64,000 nt of DNA from Corythucha ciliata (lineage: Eukaryota > Arthropoda > Insecta > Hemiptera > Tingidae): the NCBI GenBank assembly GCA_038030265.1, contig CM075941.1, positions 58,381,952 to 58,445,951 on the forward strand, read 5' to 3'. Each line of letters starts with the position of its first letter. Within the stretch, counting starts at the first letter, position 1. The notes beneath the pieces are model-generated. The model ran no database searches, was not told where the DNA came from, and saw nothing but the letters and a program-made list of their open reading frames with translations. Shown here piece by piece: positions 46,581 through 59,214 of the stretch. A program made the position numbers and the translations under genes.

Positions 46581-49202
46581 AAACTGACCAGTGAATCACT
46601 CATAGAAGGGGCGATATTCCAACAGAAAGTCTCCCTTTTGCCTTATATGATCGGTGTAGCCTTTCTAATGAGTAGAAACGGACAATCTTGCCCCTCTTCC
46701 CCCCTCTCTCAGAAAATTACACTTTAGTCACTATAAACTAGTCAATTTGTCTTTTCAGGAACTTTATAGGTTCAGCAACTGGTAGACCCGTCAAACTATA
46801 GCTATCTGGCACAGAAATGTCGCCCTCCCCCCCCCCATCCACAGTACGATTTGTCTAGAAAACTGTAAAATTTTGTAGCTCGAATTTGAAATATTAGGCT
46901 TATTCTGCAGTACTAACCAGAGAGAAACCTTCCAATTTATCTTCGAATTGCCGGTCTCCTAGTTTCGTAGTATAAAAACGCCTCTTTTTGAACGCGTTTC
47001 CAAAGGGAAGAAAATTATTTAAAAAAAAAAAACTTTGTTTGCGCGTGCTAACAAAGTTTGTAGCGTGAAAATAGGAACGGGGTGACAAAGAAGAGAGAGA
47101 GAGTGAGAGAGAGAGAAAAAAAAAACATTGAACATTCTCCTGTGTCAAAGAGACATTGGCGTTGATGATGACAGAGGAAGTTCACTATAAAGATGGGTTG
47201 TTGGTGGTGGGAGGGAGGGAGGAGGGTATGTGTTAGGATCCAAAAAGATACAGAGAAAATTCAAAAGGCTTTCTCCTTTTATTCAACTCCCTTGCTCTTC
47301 TTCCCCACGATCTGTATAAAGAGCTGCGAGGGGAATGGGCGGGGTGGGGGTGACAATGAAGACGCGTGCTACTGACAAGGTCCGAATGAACATCAAAAAC
47401 TGACTCTCAAACTGTACAATGGTGGGGAGAGGGGGGGGGGCTAGTGTGATGCGGATGTGACGTGGTGGGGGCGGTGAGGGGGGTGAGGTCTATTCCCGAT
47501 AATGGACTTTTTGTCAAGAGTGCGAGAGAGAAGTAAAAAAGGACGGTGAAGAAGACCGGGAAAAAGGGGATTTTTCATTTCAAAGTCTTTTGTTCCTCCG
47601 GTCTGAAATCGAGCCGCAGGATTGAGTGTGGGGGTGGTGCTGGGGAGGGGGGTTTCAGAAGATTTTCCATTAAATGGGAAGACTCGAAAGGCTCATTTTC
47701 AAGCTCGTGGCAATCTTATTTAAACTGATGGAAAATAAGCTTAAGCAAATAGGCTAACGCTTTAATGATGAAATGAAGGAAGAAACTGAAGAAAACTGAA
47801 GGGAAAATGGCTTGCTTAGTCGATTCCTTCCTTATGGCCGACGTTAAAATGAATAATTACACACCAAGCGTTGTGCGCAGCTAAAAACTGAAACGTTAAA
47901 GACTATATTTTTGCATCCTATTCCAAATTTCTTTTTTTTTTTTTTACATTTAAGGGTTTAAGGGGTAAAAGGTGCCCGGAAAATCTGGAAATCCTTTAGC
48001 ATTGGAGCAGTAAATATGCGTTTGAGAAAATGAGCGGTCGAAAAGGCATTTGGGCAAGGTTTTAATTTTTTTCTTCATATAAAAACGGCTGGTTGAACGA
48101 AGTGGAAAGGAATCCCGTTGGCGAATGGGTGTGGGGGGGGGGGAGTGGCTCCAGGCAATATCACGGGACAAATATAAATGAAAAGGAATGGAAAAGCGGT
48201 AACACGTGCAACGAATTCGTGCCAATGTCTTTTTTTTCCCCCCGGCCGGAACAATAACGAACCCAATATAATCGCAAATACCGGGGCGTTTATCCCCTTT
48301 TTATGGGGTAGTTCATTAAGTTGAAATGTATGTCGTAGTAACCGTGTTATTTTTTTTGGAATTCTATAATAATTTCATTCGATCAATACACAATCGGTAA
48401 ATGTATTCCATGGCTGGGGGAAGGGGCGCTTAAAAAATGTAAGAATCGCGCGTTTCAAAAGTTTATGCCCCATTTATGGGTGCGTCCCCATTTTCTATCA
48501 AATAATGAACTGCTTCATTTCTTATAACTTCTTCGTTTTAAATGCGTCGTAACGCCCTGAAAAAAATAATTTGGCTTTGAAACTTTTATGAAGCGAAGTG
48601 GCACCATCAGAGACAGTTCGGTGTATTGCGGCACGCAAAGAAAGAAAAAGGTTTAATTGATCATTAACTATTGAAGCCTGCGATGGGAAGGTTTGGGGGC
48701 GTAAAGTTTCTTATTCCACGCAAAGGAAAAAGCGCTGTTTTCCGTGTAAAGTCCGCTTACCCAATTATTGGGAATTCCATGAGAGCAGGGAATAAATTTG
48801 AAATTATACTACTGAAAAATTTTACACAAGTTTTGGAGGATGCGACTATAATATAGTCTTTAGTTTAACAGAAAAGCGCACGGATATCGATGAAGTGTTC
48901 CTGGTATTAAGGACCTCCCCCCCCCCCAACCCCGTCAGCACCAACCTACATTACCACGTGAGTTACATCAAGAACAGTTGTGACCAGTGATGGGGTCATC
49001 GGCACAGACAGCAACCGCATATTCGCGCTTCTTCTTTTACCCTCGCGGGCTTGGCGGAACGACTATAACATCATGGTGGGGCTAATTTTAGCACCTTTTA
49101 ATACCGCTACGGTGTCACTATGGAATTTTTATGAAAGCCACAAATTTGCTTTTAGAAACAGGAAATTTGCCCCACTTCCCCCCCCCACCAATACCAAAAG
49201 TC
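46581..49202. other. Unique sequence, no gene supported
   Basis: C run near 46826-46835, GA-rich stretch 47092-47115, and G runs near 47431 and 48132-48142. Short frames are low-complexity. Probably intronic. Confidence 0.45.
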
Positions 49203-51300
49203 AAAGGCGGATCTTGTGTAGGGGGGGGGGGTTACAGCAGGGAGGACCTGTAAGAACCTACAGAAGCTGCTTATTCTCAATTTAAACCGTGAAGTATTGG
49301 GCTTTTTCTCAAGTCTGAACCATACAGTTACATATAGAAACCGCGAATTAGCGTTTTTTCTCATTTTTAGCCGCGAATTGAACGCTTTGCCCCGGATTTG
49401 CTTAAAAAACTAAACGTCGCTAGCGTGGTTCCTCGGGTGAAATGGCTTCAAATTGCCCCCCACCCGCCCACCCCACCACCGCACACCAGGGCTTATATAT
49501 TTCTCAATTTTAGCCGCTTTCTATTAATTTCTGACGTGAAAGAATCTCCGTAAAACCACGAAATAGCCCCCGTTTTCACAATTTTAGCCTGAAACCCGTG
49601 AATTAACGCGTTTTTTTTTGTTTTTTTTTTCTTAGAAGACTTCCGTGAGCAAGCTTTCTCACTTTTGCCCGCCACAGTGTGCGTTTTCCCGCAGTTTGAG
49701 GCACAAAAGAGCGTTTTTTATTCAATTTCAGTCGCGAATTTTCGACCCAAGAAGAAAATCACACAAAGGGTTTTTCTCAATTTCAGTCTTAATGGCGCCA
49801 AAACACGCTTTTTTCTCAATTTTGACCCGTGCGAATTGACTTTTTTTCCGTCAATTTTGGCTGTGAGAGAGAGCGTTTTTTCACTATTTAAACCACCTAT
49901 CAGTAATTTCTTCCAATCATATCAGTGAACGAGCTATTTTTTTTTGTGTGGGTGTTTTTCTCTCAATTTTAGTTGTCAATTAGAGCGTTTATACTCAACT
50001 TTAGCTGCAAATAAACACTTTTTCTCCTTTTCAGAGGCTTCGGACATGTCCCAAGAACAGCACATCGCGGCCTTTTTTATTTATCAATTACAGCCGCGAA
50101 GGAGTGCCATTTTTCAACTCTAGCCACGAGTTGACACATTTTATTGAAAGCTTTCTGTTAGTTTTGGATGAGAATTAGGCGGCGTGTTGCATACTGTGTG
50201 GCGATACGATATCGTTTCTACATCAACGCTGACGCGCACGTTTCCTGTTGTTTCTATCTGTCCTAGACGCTGTTAATTTGAGTCGGCGATTTCCAAAACG
50301 ATATATCGTATCGCTCTAGTGTGTTTACCTCTATAGTGTTTACACGGAACAATTGCAACGAATCTGCAACAAATTTGAACGATTTTTCTCATTTCAGCCC
50401 GCAGAATTACTCCAAGACCCAGCACACTGCCGTTTTTTGTCCAATTTCTACACAAAAGGAACCCTTTTTTCCCAAATTTTTGCTGCGGACTTGCCGCACC
50501 AGGACACCACAAGCGCAATTTTAGCGTTTTTATTTCAATTTTAGCCGCAAATGGGCATTTTTTTTTTTCTCAATTTCAGTCGCGCTGGAGCGCTTTCCTC
50601 AACTTCTAATTTTTTATCTCGCTATTTCAGTTGTGAAAAGGCCTTCGTAAGCCACGAATTAGCGCCTTTTGTCAGTTTTTTGCTCGGACGTTTACTTTAC
50701 ATCCAGAAACCACGAATTTTGCACCTTTTTTCACAATTTTAGCGGTGAATGACGATGTCGCCGCACCATTACAACGTTTGTTTCTCAATTTCAGCCGTGA
50801 AAAGACCCCCCTCCCCCCGTAAGCCGAAAATTGTCGCTATAATTCCTGGAAATTGCGTAAATAAACCCCATGAACTGTTTATTTGTTCTGGATTTCAGTG
50901 GCCAATGAGAGGGTTTTCTCGATTTTAGCCGTTCGAAACGGCCTCTATAACGGCCTTGGCGTGACAGTTGCCTCCGGATACCGTCGAGTTGTTGTTTTTT
51001 TTCTTACAGAATAGCGAATTATAACTTTTTCTCAATTTTAGCCGCGTACTTGCCTAAAAAATGGCAGACTAGCGTGCCGTCTCAATTCTAGCCTTGTAAG
51101 AACCAACTTGAATTGAGGATTTGAGTATTTTCCTCCATTTTAGTCGCGAATTTGCTTCCAAAAGCCATGGCTTAGTTCTTTTCTCCGTTTCGGTTTAGAG
51201 AACCAGCTTTCAAAATGGCAATTAGCGCTTTTTCACCATCAAATGAGGGCTTTTCCTTGGTTTTAGCCGCGTATGGACTTACGTCAGAAACTATGGCATT
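49203..51300 (-). repeat. Family A array in minus orientation, with a hAT-like left end
   Basis: It begins CAAAGGCGGATCTTGTG followed by a G run (49221-49230), a layout also seen at 33099. Units read TCTCAATTTTAGCCGCGAAT over about 2 kb with heavy decay. The GCCTTCGTAAGCCACGAATT variant module occurs near 50640. The right end is not defined. Confidence 0.78.
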
Positions 51301-54270
51301 TAAGCTCTTTAGACTCGTGCGCTCGTGAAGAAATATTAAAATTCGGATGGGCCGAGCACATAAAAAAAAAACCGTGTGATAATCAAACTAGCGTCGATAT
51401 AAAACGGATAACGTTTATATAATCGAACACATTCGAACGCCAATTCACGATGCTCTCTCGTAGACGGAGTTTGATTTGATGAATTCTCGATTAGCTCCTC
51501 ATCCAAAAGACTCTTCTTCCCCTTTCGATATTTCCGTTCGAAAGAAAATGAAAAAGGTGTAAGAGAAGAGTTTTGAACAGGCCGGAGGAATACAAATGAC
51601 CACAAAAAAAAAAAAAAGACAAGCCAGAAAACAAAACTTTTTTCATTCTGAGGTGTAATCAGGAGCTAAGTGCAACACAGAAACTTTTGAGTATACTTGA
51701 GATTACAAAAATTTGCATTTTCATTGCGTGGATTTTCTAAATATTTGTCCAACCCCCGCAGAGCGCCAGCGCACCCGCCAGTATACCCGTTCACCCACAC
51801 TAAAAAGCCACTGGTGTTTTTAATTACTGTAAAATAGAGTCCCTGTATTCTCGTCATTATTATTCTTTTTTTTTTTTAATCAATTATAAAATGAAATTCA
51901 TGCTCACTTCCACTGTTATACAGTGGGCAAATAAAAAATAATTAAGCGTCGATCATTACAGCGTTTTTCTTCCGCATACATTTTGTGTAAGACATAATGT
52001 TAACAAGATGCGTAGGTTTTTCTCTCTGGGGCCCAATTAAAAACTATCCTCGAGTTATGGAACGTTCCGACCCTGGGGGCAATTAGGGTCAGGGTCTGGA
52101 AACTGGAATTTATTTTATTTGAATGTTTTAAGATGTAAACAAATTCTTTCAACTGAAGGAACTTTTTTTTTTTTTCTTCCGACTACTGTTTGACACCTTC
52201 TTCCCTTTTAACAAACACTGCCAGCCCTCCGCCCTATGAGGTCTATAATTAGATAATAAATCTGAGAGTTCAGTACACGTTAATGAACAGATCAAAAGCT
52301 TCAGATTATTAAATATACATCGCTAATAATAGTATATGAGTTTTTGAATGCACATGTGCCGCCATGTGTTGAAAGTACAACTTCTTTCTTCGCCTCGCGT
52401 TCCAAAGTATATAAGAATGTGTGTTATCCATTTGTCAGAAAGGGCTTCCCCGCCGTCCACACGATTTCAAGCCGATTAATTGAATACCTCTGTTTTGTGT
52501 CAGACGCGTGACACACTACTCTTCTCCCTTTCTTTAAGTGTTATAAATTAGATTGAACTATAGGGAAAAAATTGTATTTTTGTAGATAACTGCCTAGCAA
52601 TATCAACAGTTGTTTATTACGTTATAGGGCAGCACGCATAATTTGGTTCGATTAATTATTTTTTATTATTTTATGTAATAAATTTGAGCATCCAGAAAAA
52701 ATGGCCAGCTGATGAGTAATTACACGCTCATCAATTTGAATACTATCTTTCAAAACTAGTGATGAATTGGTTTTTCAATCCCTCGCCCCGGAATATACGC
52801 GCTTTAGATGATTAAACACTAATTGCATTAGGATATTATTGGTGTTTGGTAACGTCAAAAACGTATAGGCTGACGGGCGCGAAGGGTGGAGAGAGAAATA
52901 AACACCGTGCGGTTGAAAAACCGGGGGGCTGCCATCGAAGGGACCTCGGCATTTTTTTTTTTTTTTAAACATTCTCCTTCCAAAATCCATCAATCATTCT
53001 TTGGACACGGAGGGTGAGTGAGAGGGAAAAATGATGAGCCAGAAGTTTTTTTTTTTTCTTTTCAGTTTTTGGTTTTCAAAACCAACCCTCTTTACCGTCA
53101 CCTTTCTTCCCATAAGATTCAGCTAAACGCTCTCTAAACACAAATAGATACCCGCCCACACCTTCCCGAGGTGAATTAACATCGAGAGGGCGTTTTCATA
53201 GGAGTTCCCTTGTAGTAATAAAGGCCCCTGGAACGTTTCCCAAAAAACCAATCTAATGAAAAAAAAAAAAAAAAAAAAATCCTTCAAGTTTCTTGATAAC
53301 CTGCTGCGTTATGATTCATATAAAACTGTTTCGGGTCTGACCCGTTCAGGTTGAAGGCTTTTTCATCAATGGTGTTTATTTTAAGTTCAACATTATAACT
53401 AGAAGAGAAAAAAAAAATTTGGTAGGGACGAGGTTGGAACTCATCAAAGAGGGCCGTGCAGTACGGGGGCGACTTAATTAAAAATAAATCATTACGTTCA
53501 TCCCATTTAATTATTCATTGACCGGGTTTTATTTGTTCAGCTATTTCACTCGACTGTATAAAATTAAAATGGAAGTCCTTAGGTTTATAGTAAAAAAACT
53601 GTTTTACCTACGCTTTAATATTTTTAAATGCCCGCCTACGTAATAATGTTCTTCGAAGGTTTTTATGTGCACGATAGCGATTCAAACCTCTTCGAAAAGG
53701 AACGAGCAGAGCACCCCTGCGGAGTTTTAGGCCCACAGGTTGCTTTGTGATTCCAAAACAATTCTTTTTTTTTTTCGTTTTTCGTTTGCAAAGCGAAACT
53801 TCCTCCCAAAAATCTCATTAATTTTTGTATTAGTCAATCAAACGAAAAACTTCCTCTTTGATGGTTCATCTCGGCGGGGAACTATAGAAAGAAAAAAATA
53901 CTGGAAGGCAACTGGTTTGCCTCGCGATAAAACCAATAGGGGCGATCGCCACCCCCGTCAGCTCAGCCACCCTAAGAAAAGGGGAAGGGGCGAGTAAGAA
54001 AAGAAGGAAAATTGAAGAGATACTAAAGTGAGGAAGAGAAAATCATACATCTATAGAGCAGTCAAAGACTAAAGAAATCGACGGTAGCGCTACTGGCGCC
54101 GATTAGGATGTGCTTCACTCCCTAGAGGGTCGTTCCCAAGGCGATAGATATAACAGGTGGCGCACCAAGAGCACTTTTCTTGGAACTGAGTAGGACTGCC
54201 TACGTCACTCATAGACCAGAAAGTCTGATTGCCTGACCGTCTGTTAGATTTTGTAGTTACTTTTCTCTTT
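51301..54270. other. Unique sequence, no gene supported
   Basis: AT-rich, with A/T runs near 51602, 51868, 52166, 52952 and 53261-53279. No conserved coding segment is recognised. Probably intronic. Confidence 0.45.
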
Positions 54271-54369
54271 CTTAAACGGTGTAAAGGGCCGTTTTTAAGG
54301 GGTAGGCAACCGCCTAGGGGCCCCGCCCCCGGCTTGGAATAAAAATAATTACAAAAAAATCTCAATGGA

Positions 54370-54890
54370 GAGAAAATCCTGGAAATTGGGGTTTACCAGA
54401 GCTAAAATCCGAATAATTTGGTTTTTGAAGAATTTAGCCCCGCAAACTTAGATTTTCGAACCACGAAAATCAGTGAAATTGGCTTTGAAGGTGCCAGATC
54501 CACAAAAAATGGTCTTAAAATATCCAGTCATGTGAAAGTGAAATTGGCGTATTTGAGCCAAGTACCCGAAATGTCTATTTGAAATAGCCAAATCAACGAA
54601 ATTTGGTTGCCAAAGTGGACCAAACCGTGGATTTTAAAAGAAAATAAATCTGGCAAATTCTGGAAATTCGATTTCTGGAAATCTCGTGAAATTGCATTTT
54701 CGAATGAGAGCAACCTCGCGAAATTGTCCTTTGAAGAAGACGAATTGGCTTATCGGTTAAGCCAAACCCTCGAAATTGATATTTGAAAGACCCAAACCCA
54801 CGGAATTTGTTTATTCAATTGAGACGGATCCCCAAAATTACTATTTTTAAGAGCCAAGTCCAATAAATTCGGTTCTTGAAGGAGGGTACG
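54370..54890 (+). repeat. Family C array
   Basis: Units such as GCCAAATCAACGAAATTTGG and CCCACGGAATTTGTTTATTC repeat at about 30 bp inside the composite element. Confidence 0.72.
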
Positions 54891-55469
54891 AAACTTGAGC
54901 GTGCTTGAACTTCGGCTCCAGACAGCGACTATTTGGCCCCAGGAACGACGTGTTTCAATGGAGGCCACTCTTACTGTGCTTGCAGTCTGCCTCCGCAGTT
55001 CGACAATTTTCTACTTTAGACTTTAGATTAAATTGATCGTGTCCCGGCCAGTTCCGCGTCCAGCTCCTTCGTTTAAGCCGCTTATTAGGGGCACTTTTGA
55101 TGGCTACAGAGCCGACCAGACACCAGACAGGTAATTTTATTGGCCGGACTAGCACAATATTCTGTCCACATAGAAGTGCAAAATACTGTTCAATTTAATC
55201 TGCTAATAATTGCAAAAAAGCCCGTAGTTTCATGAATGAATCGCCTATTTTTTTAATATTGTTTATTTTACTGACAAATAGTCTGTTTTGGGGGCTTTTC
55301 AGATCTTTAATTGTAGGTTGTGACTGTCTTGGGGTTGCAGCTTTTTCATCATGAAGGCAAAGAAAAGAAAGGAAGGTCTTCTCCCACTTGTTTTATTTGA
55401 ACTATCATGACCGTGGTTTCGGCAACGCCATTGTTCTCAAACAATTCAACGAATAAATCACTACCGGTG
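54891..55469. other. Non-repeat stretch inside the composite element
   Basis: No coding or repeat signature that I recognise. Confidence 0.35.
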
Positions 55470-55903
55470 TTGATACTTCCAGGACACGAATCCGTTATTT
55501 TAGTCATTTGCATTTTCAGGGCGCGAATCGTCAGTTTTTGCCATCATTAGAGTGCGTGGAGCCAATTTAGCTGTTTTTAGGAAGTCAAGGCCACGTCGAT
55601 TTAGCCATGTTTAGGGCGGGAATCATAAACTTTTAAGGCATTTTCATGGCGCGCTAATCGTGCGTCCAGCAATTTATAGGGCGCGAGAAGTCAGTTTGGC
55701 TCTTTTTAGAGCTGCAATCGCCAGTTTCGCTATTTTTAGGTCGTAAATAGTAAGTTTAGTCATTTTTAAGGCACGAAAATCGTCAGTTTTTGCCATGTTT
55801 TGCGACTCTAGTCATACCTAGATTTGAAGGATGCGAGTGGCTATCAAGCCATGTTTTATTTCTGAAGCCCCTCCTTTTTCAACAAAACCTGAATCCGCGT
55901 CTG
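55470..55903 (+). repeat. Family B array ending in a hAT-like terminus
   Basis: Units with GGGCGCGAATCGTCAGTTTT. The block ends with AACCTGAATCCGCGTCTG, on the minus strand CAGACGCGGATTCAGG, homologous to the termini at 45588 and 46337. LINE sequence starts immediately after. Confidence 0.75.
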
Positions 55904-55961
55904 TGTTTAGCATACATTTACAATATCCTTTGTCTCAGCGAGGAAGGAGTATCGATCCTCT

Positions 55962-57715
55962 TTGAAAGCCGCCAAGATCAGCTTCAATGACAATCTTATT
56001 GAGTCTTCAGCCAATAGGACAAAAGCAGCTTGGAAAGTGGTACAATCTGAGATAAAAAGCCCAATCCTCGGCACACCTCGCGTCTGCCCTGGAGGGGAGA
56101 AGCTCACCGCCGACGGTTTCAACAAGTTTTTTATTAAGGCAGCAGCTGATTGCATTGACAAACTTCAAAAATCTCAGTCTCATTTTAAGGACTTCATGCC
56201 GACCGTAAATCGTGGTTTCGGTTTCACGGAGGTCAACTGTGCAAGAAGTTTTCGAAACTATCAAGGCTTTGAGGAGGGTTCATTCCCATGACTTTTATGG
56301 GTTGACAGCAGAAATGATGCTGTCTTGAGCGGATATCGTTGCTGAGCCTCTGTCGCACCTATTCAATTCCTTTCTTCGCGATGGCGCCTTTCCGGATGTT
56401 CTCAAGATTTCAAGAGTAGTTCCGATTCACAAAAAGGGCTCCGCGGAGTACTCTAATTATCGGCCCATTTCAGTCATTCCAATTTTCACCAAGGTTTTTG
56501 AAGCCCTCCTCGCAAAGCAACTAGTCCAGTACTTCGAAAGTAACAATTTATTCAGTGAATCTCAATTCGGTTTCCGGTCGGGTAGATCCACAACCAAGGC
56601 CACGCGACTTCCATCCTTCAAGAATGCTTGAAGAGCCTCGAGCGCCGGGACGCGACTGCACTTCGGCTGTTTGGCTTGACCAAAGCGTTCGATTCTCTCC
56701 ACCAAACTTTGACATTACGGGTTGGAATATGCAGCGGTACGAATCTTGAAATCGTTGATTACGGGATGGAGGCAATGTGTCTCTTTCAACGGCCTCGTTT
56801 CTACCCTGGAATCAAATCTTGATTTGGGAGTGAAACAGGGGTCAATCATTGGACCACTCCTGTTTCTAATCTTTATTAACGACCTTCCGAACCTCTTCCT
56901 TCATCCGCATTCGTTTGCCTGCCTCTATGCAGATGACGTCACCCTTCTGTGCTCCGCTCCGTCCTTGGGCTTGTTGCAGGATTCGGTCAAATTATCGACT
57001 AGTAAACTCCAAGACTGGTGCTCGGCAAACCGTTTGGTAATCAACTCGGATAAAACTCAAGACCTGTTATTTCAGCTCTCAGGTTCCTCACAAAGTGCTT
57101 GTCCCCCGGTAAAAATCCTCGGTATTTGGTTCGACGCTCTGTGTTTCCTGGCTTCCCCACGTAAATAGCCTCGCCTCCTCTCTAGCTCGAGCCAATTACG
57201 TTTTGCGTCGGCTTTCGATATCGGTGACGCAGGCAGTCATCAAAACAGTATACTTTGCTTGCTTTCATTCCCTAATATCCTATGGTATCCTGTTGTGGGG
57301 AAACTCGCCGCATGCCCGTCGTATTTTGCGCCTTCAAAAGATGGCCGTCAGAATTTGCTGTGGTGCCCGGCCAAGAACTCCGTGCCGGACCCTATTCAGG
57401 GAGGCGAGGGTGCTTACCGTACCTGGCACCTACATCCTGGAGCTCCTAACTTTTGTCAAGGACAATCAGCTTGAAATCCCACTCGTTTCGTCGGGTCATG
57501 GCTATCATACTCGAGGCGCCGACAACCTCGTAGTGCCCAGACTTCGCCTTGCCACCACTCAAACATATTGTCCACGAGCCGCTGGCATCAAGCTTTTCAA
57601 TCGCCTTCCGTCCAGACTCAGGTCTTTCCCAGCAAAGCGTTTTCGAACAGAGCTGAAGGAACTACTTCTCGATTTAGCACCGTATTCGATTCTCGATTTC
57701 GAAAACACATTATAG
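55962..57715 (+). pseudogene. LINE reverse transcriptase, frameshifted
   Basis: Recognisable segments occur in order but in different frames. A linker region is at 55962-56291. RT motifs around HKKG and NYRPIS lie at 56401-56590. TKAFDSLH is near 56680. GSIIGPLLFLIFINDLP and the catalytic FACLYADDVTLLC lie in 56722-57168. A C-terminal region with RLQKMAVRICCGARPRTPC lies in 57203-57715. At least four frame changes and internal stops make it non-functional. The YADD active site itself is intact. Confidence 0.85.
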
Positions 57716-57792
57716 TACGTGCCTATTTAATGGTTTACGTCCTCAATTTGTATATTTTTATGACGTTGTTATACATTTTATAATGTGTTGGC

Positions 57793-57812
57793 AAAAAAAA
57801 TAAATAAATAAA
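57793..57812 (+). repeat. LINE 3' tail (AAAT)n
   Basis: An A run followed by TAAATAAATAAAT, the simple-repeat tail of the LINE. Confidence 0.85.
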
Positions 57813-57890
57813 TCCACCGGCAGTTAGAGGGCCCCCTGACAGTTCGTTGCCTACGGGCCCCGCGAGGGCTAGAAACGGCCCTCGGTGTTG

Positions 57891-58682
57891 TCAGATAATT
57901 AATTAATTTTTCACTTTATTTATGGTAATCCTCGACACGACCCGAATATCGAGGTAAAAAGTTTGTGTCCTGATCTCAATTTCGAACACGCAGGGCTTAT
58001 ACTAGCCCATTTAAAGGAAAAATTAGACGAAGTTGAATACATCCTGACAAAATTAACGTTAGCGAAAAATTGCAAATTGTTGGTATAGAGATGAGCCTTG
58101 TTCGAAATCCCGCATGTTTTCCTTCTTAACGAGAAATTGTGGAAATGCTAAATGGAAAATGGGGAATGACTAGCGCAAAGGAGTAGTCGCGCGATCGTTT
58201 TCTTCCTGTAGAGGTCTATGGATGACGTCAATTCCCAACCTCGTCATAGTAGGGCAAGAGGGGAGCTGCGCCACCTCTCTACATAGCTCTACCATCTTGG
58301 GTCGTTCCCTCTTCACAAGTCCGAAAACAATCTTACACTCTTATCACACAAAAAAAAATGTCCTAATGGGTGGTCTGTGAACAGCAATAGTGATGTGCTA
58401 TATTTCATACGCGACTATTTTGTGTTGTAATGTTGACAACACAAGTGACGTTACTTTTATCAATCTATTTACCTTTATTTTGGTAATTCAGTTGACGAAT
58501 GATCCTCCGTATTCGAACATTCCTTTATAGAACATCGGTGTGACAATATAACTCAATAAGACTCAATCTCCTTTCGAATGCGTGTTTTGTTTCTGGAATT
58601 ATTCATATTGTAAGTGCCTCAATTGTATAACAACCTATCTAATGAAGGATTGTCCTGGCTGCGAAATAGCTACCAGGATAAT
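57891..58682. other. Unique sequence, no gene supported
   Basis: AT-rich sequence right of the composite element, without arrays or a coding signal. Confidence 0.45.
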
Positions 58683-59055
58683 CGACGGTGTTGTGCAAGA
58701 AGGGCCAATCTGCACATCACATCATTAAAGCCGCCTTCACATGCGAGCTGTGACAGCTTAAGCTTTGAGCTGTAGCCAATCAAAGAGCAACCCGCGTTTG
58801 AATTAATTATATTTCATTGGATACAGCTCAAAGCCGAGCTTTTTTCAGATCACATGTGAAGCCGGCTTAATTTCATTTTTTTAAAATACTTATGATGACT
58901 TTAAGCGTGATTCGAGCATAGTTTGGAATCAGCATCGTTTATTACGCTCAATTGCATCTTTCAATCGAACTGCACTCTGAATTCAGAAGGACAATCAGAT
59001 TTGAAGTTTCAGGATTAAAGAAATGCACTTTGGCCCTTCTTGCACAACACCGTCG
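58683..59055. mobile_element. MITE with about 32-bp terminal inverted repeats
   Basis: CGACGGTGTTGTGCAAGAAG, continuing GGGCCAA, at 58683-58714 is mirrored at 59024-59055 with about two mismatches in 32 bp. The 373-bp interior has no coding capacity and contains a second hairpin element. I could not assign a clean target duplication, so the superfamily is open. Confidence 0.82.
58729..58866. mobile_element. Nested fold-back MITE flanked by TTAA
   Basis: The left end AGCCGCCTTCACATG and the right end on the minus strand GCCGGCTTCACATG pair. Inner arms with GCTTTGAGCTGTAGCCAAT also pair. TTAA lies directly outside both ends (58725-58728 and 58867-58870), the target used by piggyBac-type transposases. 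It lies inside the MITE at 58683-59055. Confidence 0.72.
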
Positions 59056-59214
59056 TATGACCTGGATTATTTTCCTGTGACTTTAATTACTTCAAGTTAA
59101 TTGTCTCTCCCAATAAAACCTAAATTAATGGTCACGGGAGAAGTATAAATTAATAATTATCACACTAATAGCGGAGAAAGTCAACCAGGCTAACGAAGAC
59201 ACTGGGCTCTCTAT

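Larger units (their letters stand above)
55904..57812 (+). mobile_element. 5'-truncated non-LTR retrotransposon (LINE)
   Basis: The element starts in the region upstream of the RT domain, keeps RT and the C-terminal region, and ends in an A-rich (AAAT)n tail at 57793-57812. The endonuclease half is missing, which is typical of 5' truncation during target-primed insertion. The RT and C-terminal sequence best suit the Jockey/CR1-like side of the LINE tree, but the clade is not certain. It lies directly after the B-element terminus, inside the composite hAT-like element. Confidence 0.85.
54285..57882. mobile_element. Composite hAT-like element with nested insertions
   Basis: The left end AGGGCCGTTTTTAAGG and the right end on the minus strand AGGGCCGTTTCTAGCC match. 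Both are followed inward by GTAGGCAAC (54302 and, on the minus strand, 57852). Flanking octamers CGGTGTAA (54277-54284) and CGGTGTTG (57883-57890) agree at 6 of 8 bases, as expected for an aged hAT duplication. Inside are a family C array, a family B array with its own terminus, and a truncated LINE. The original element was therefore shorter and was later invaded. Confidence 0.65.

Noticed and set aside
55962..56291. Possible independent gene of 109 residues
   Set aside because: It is the upstream part of the same truncated LINE; continuous RT sequence follows in shifted frames.
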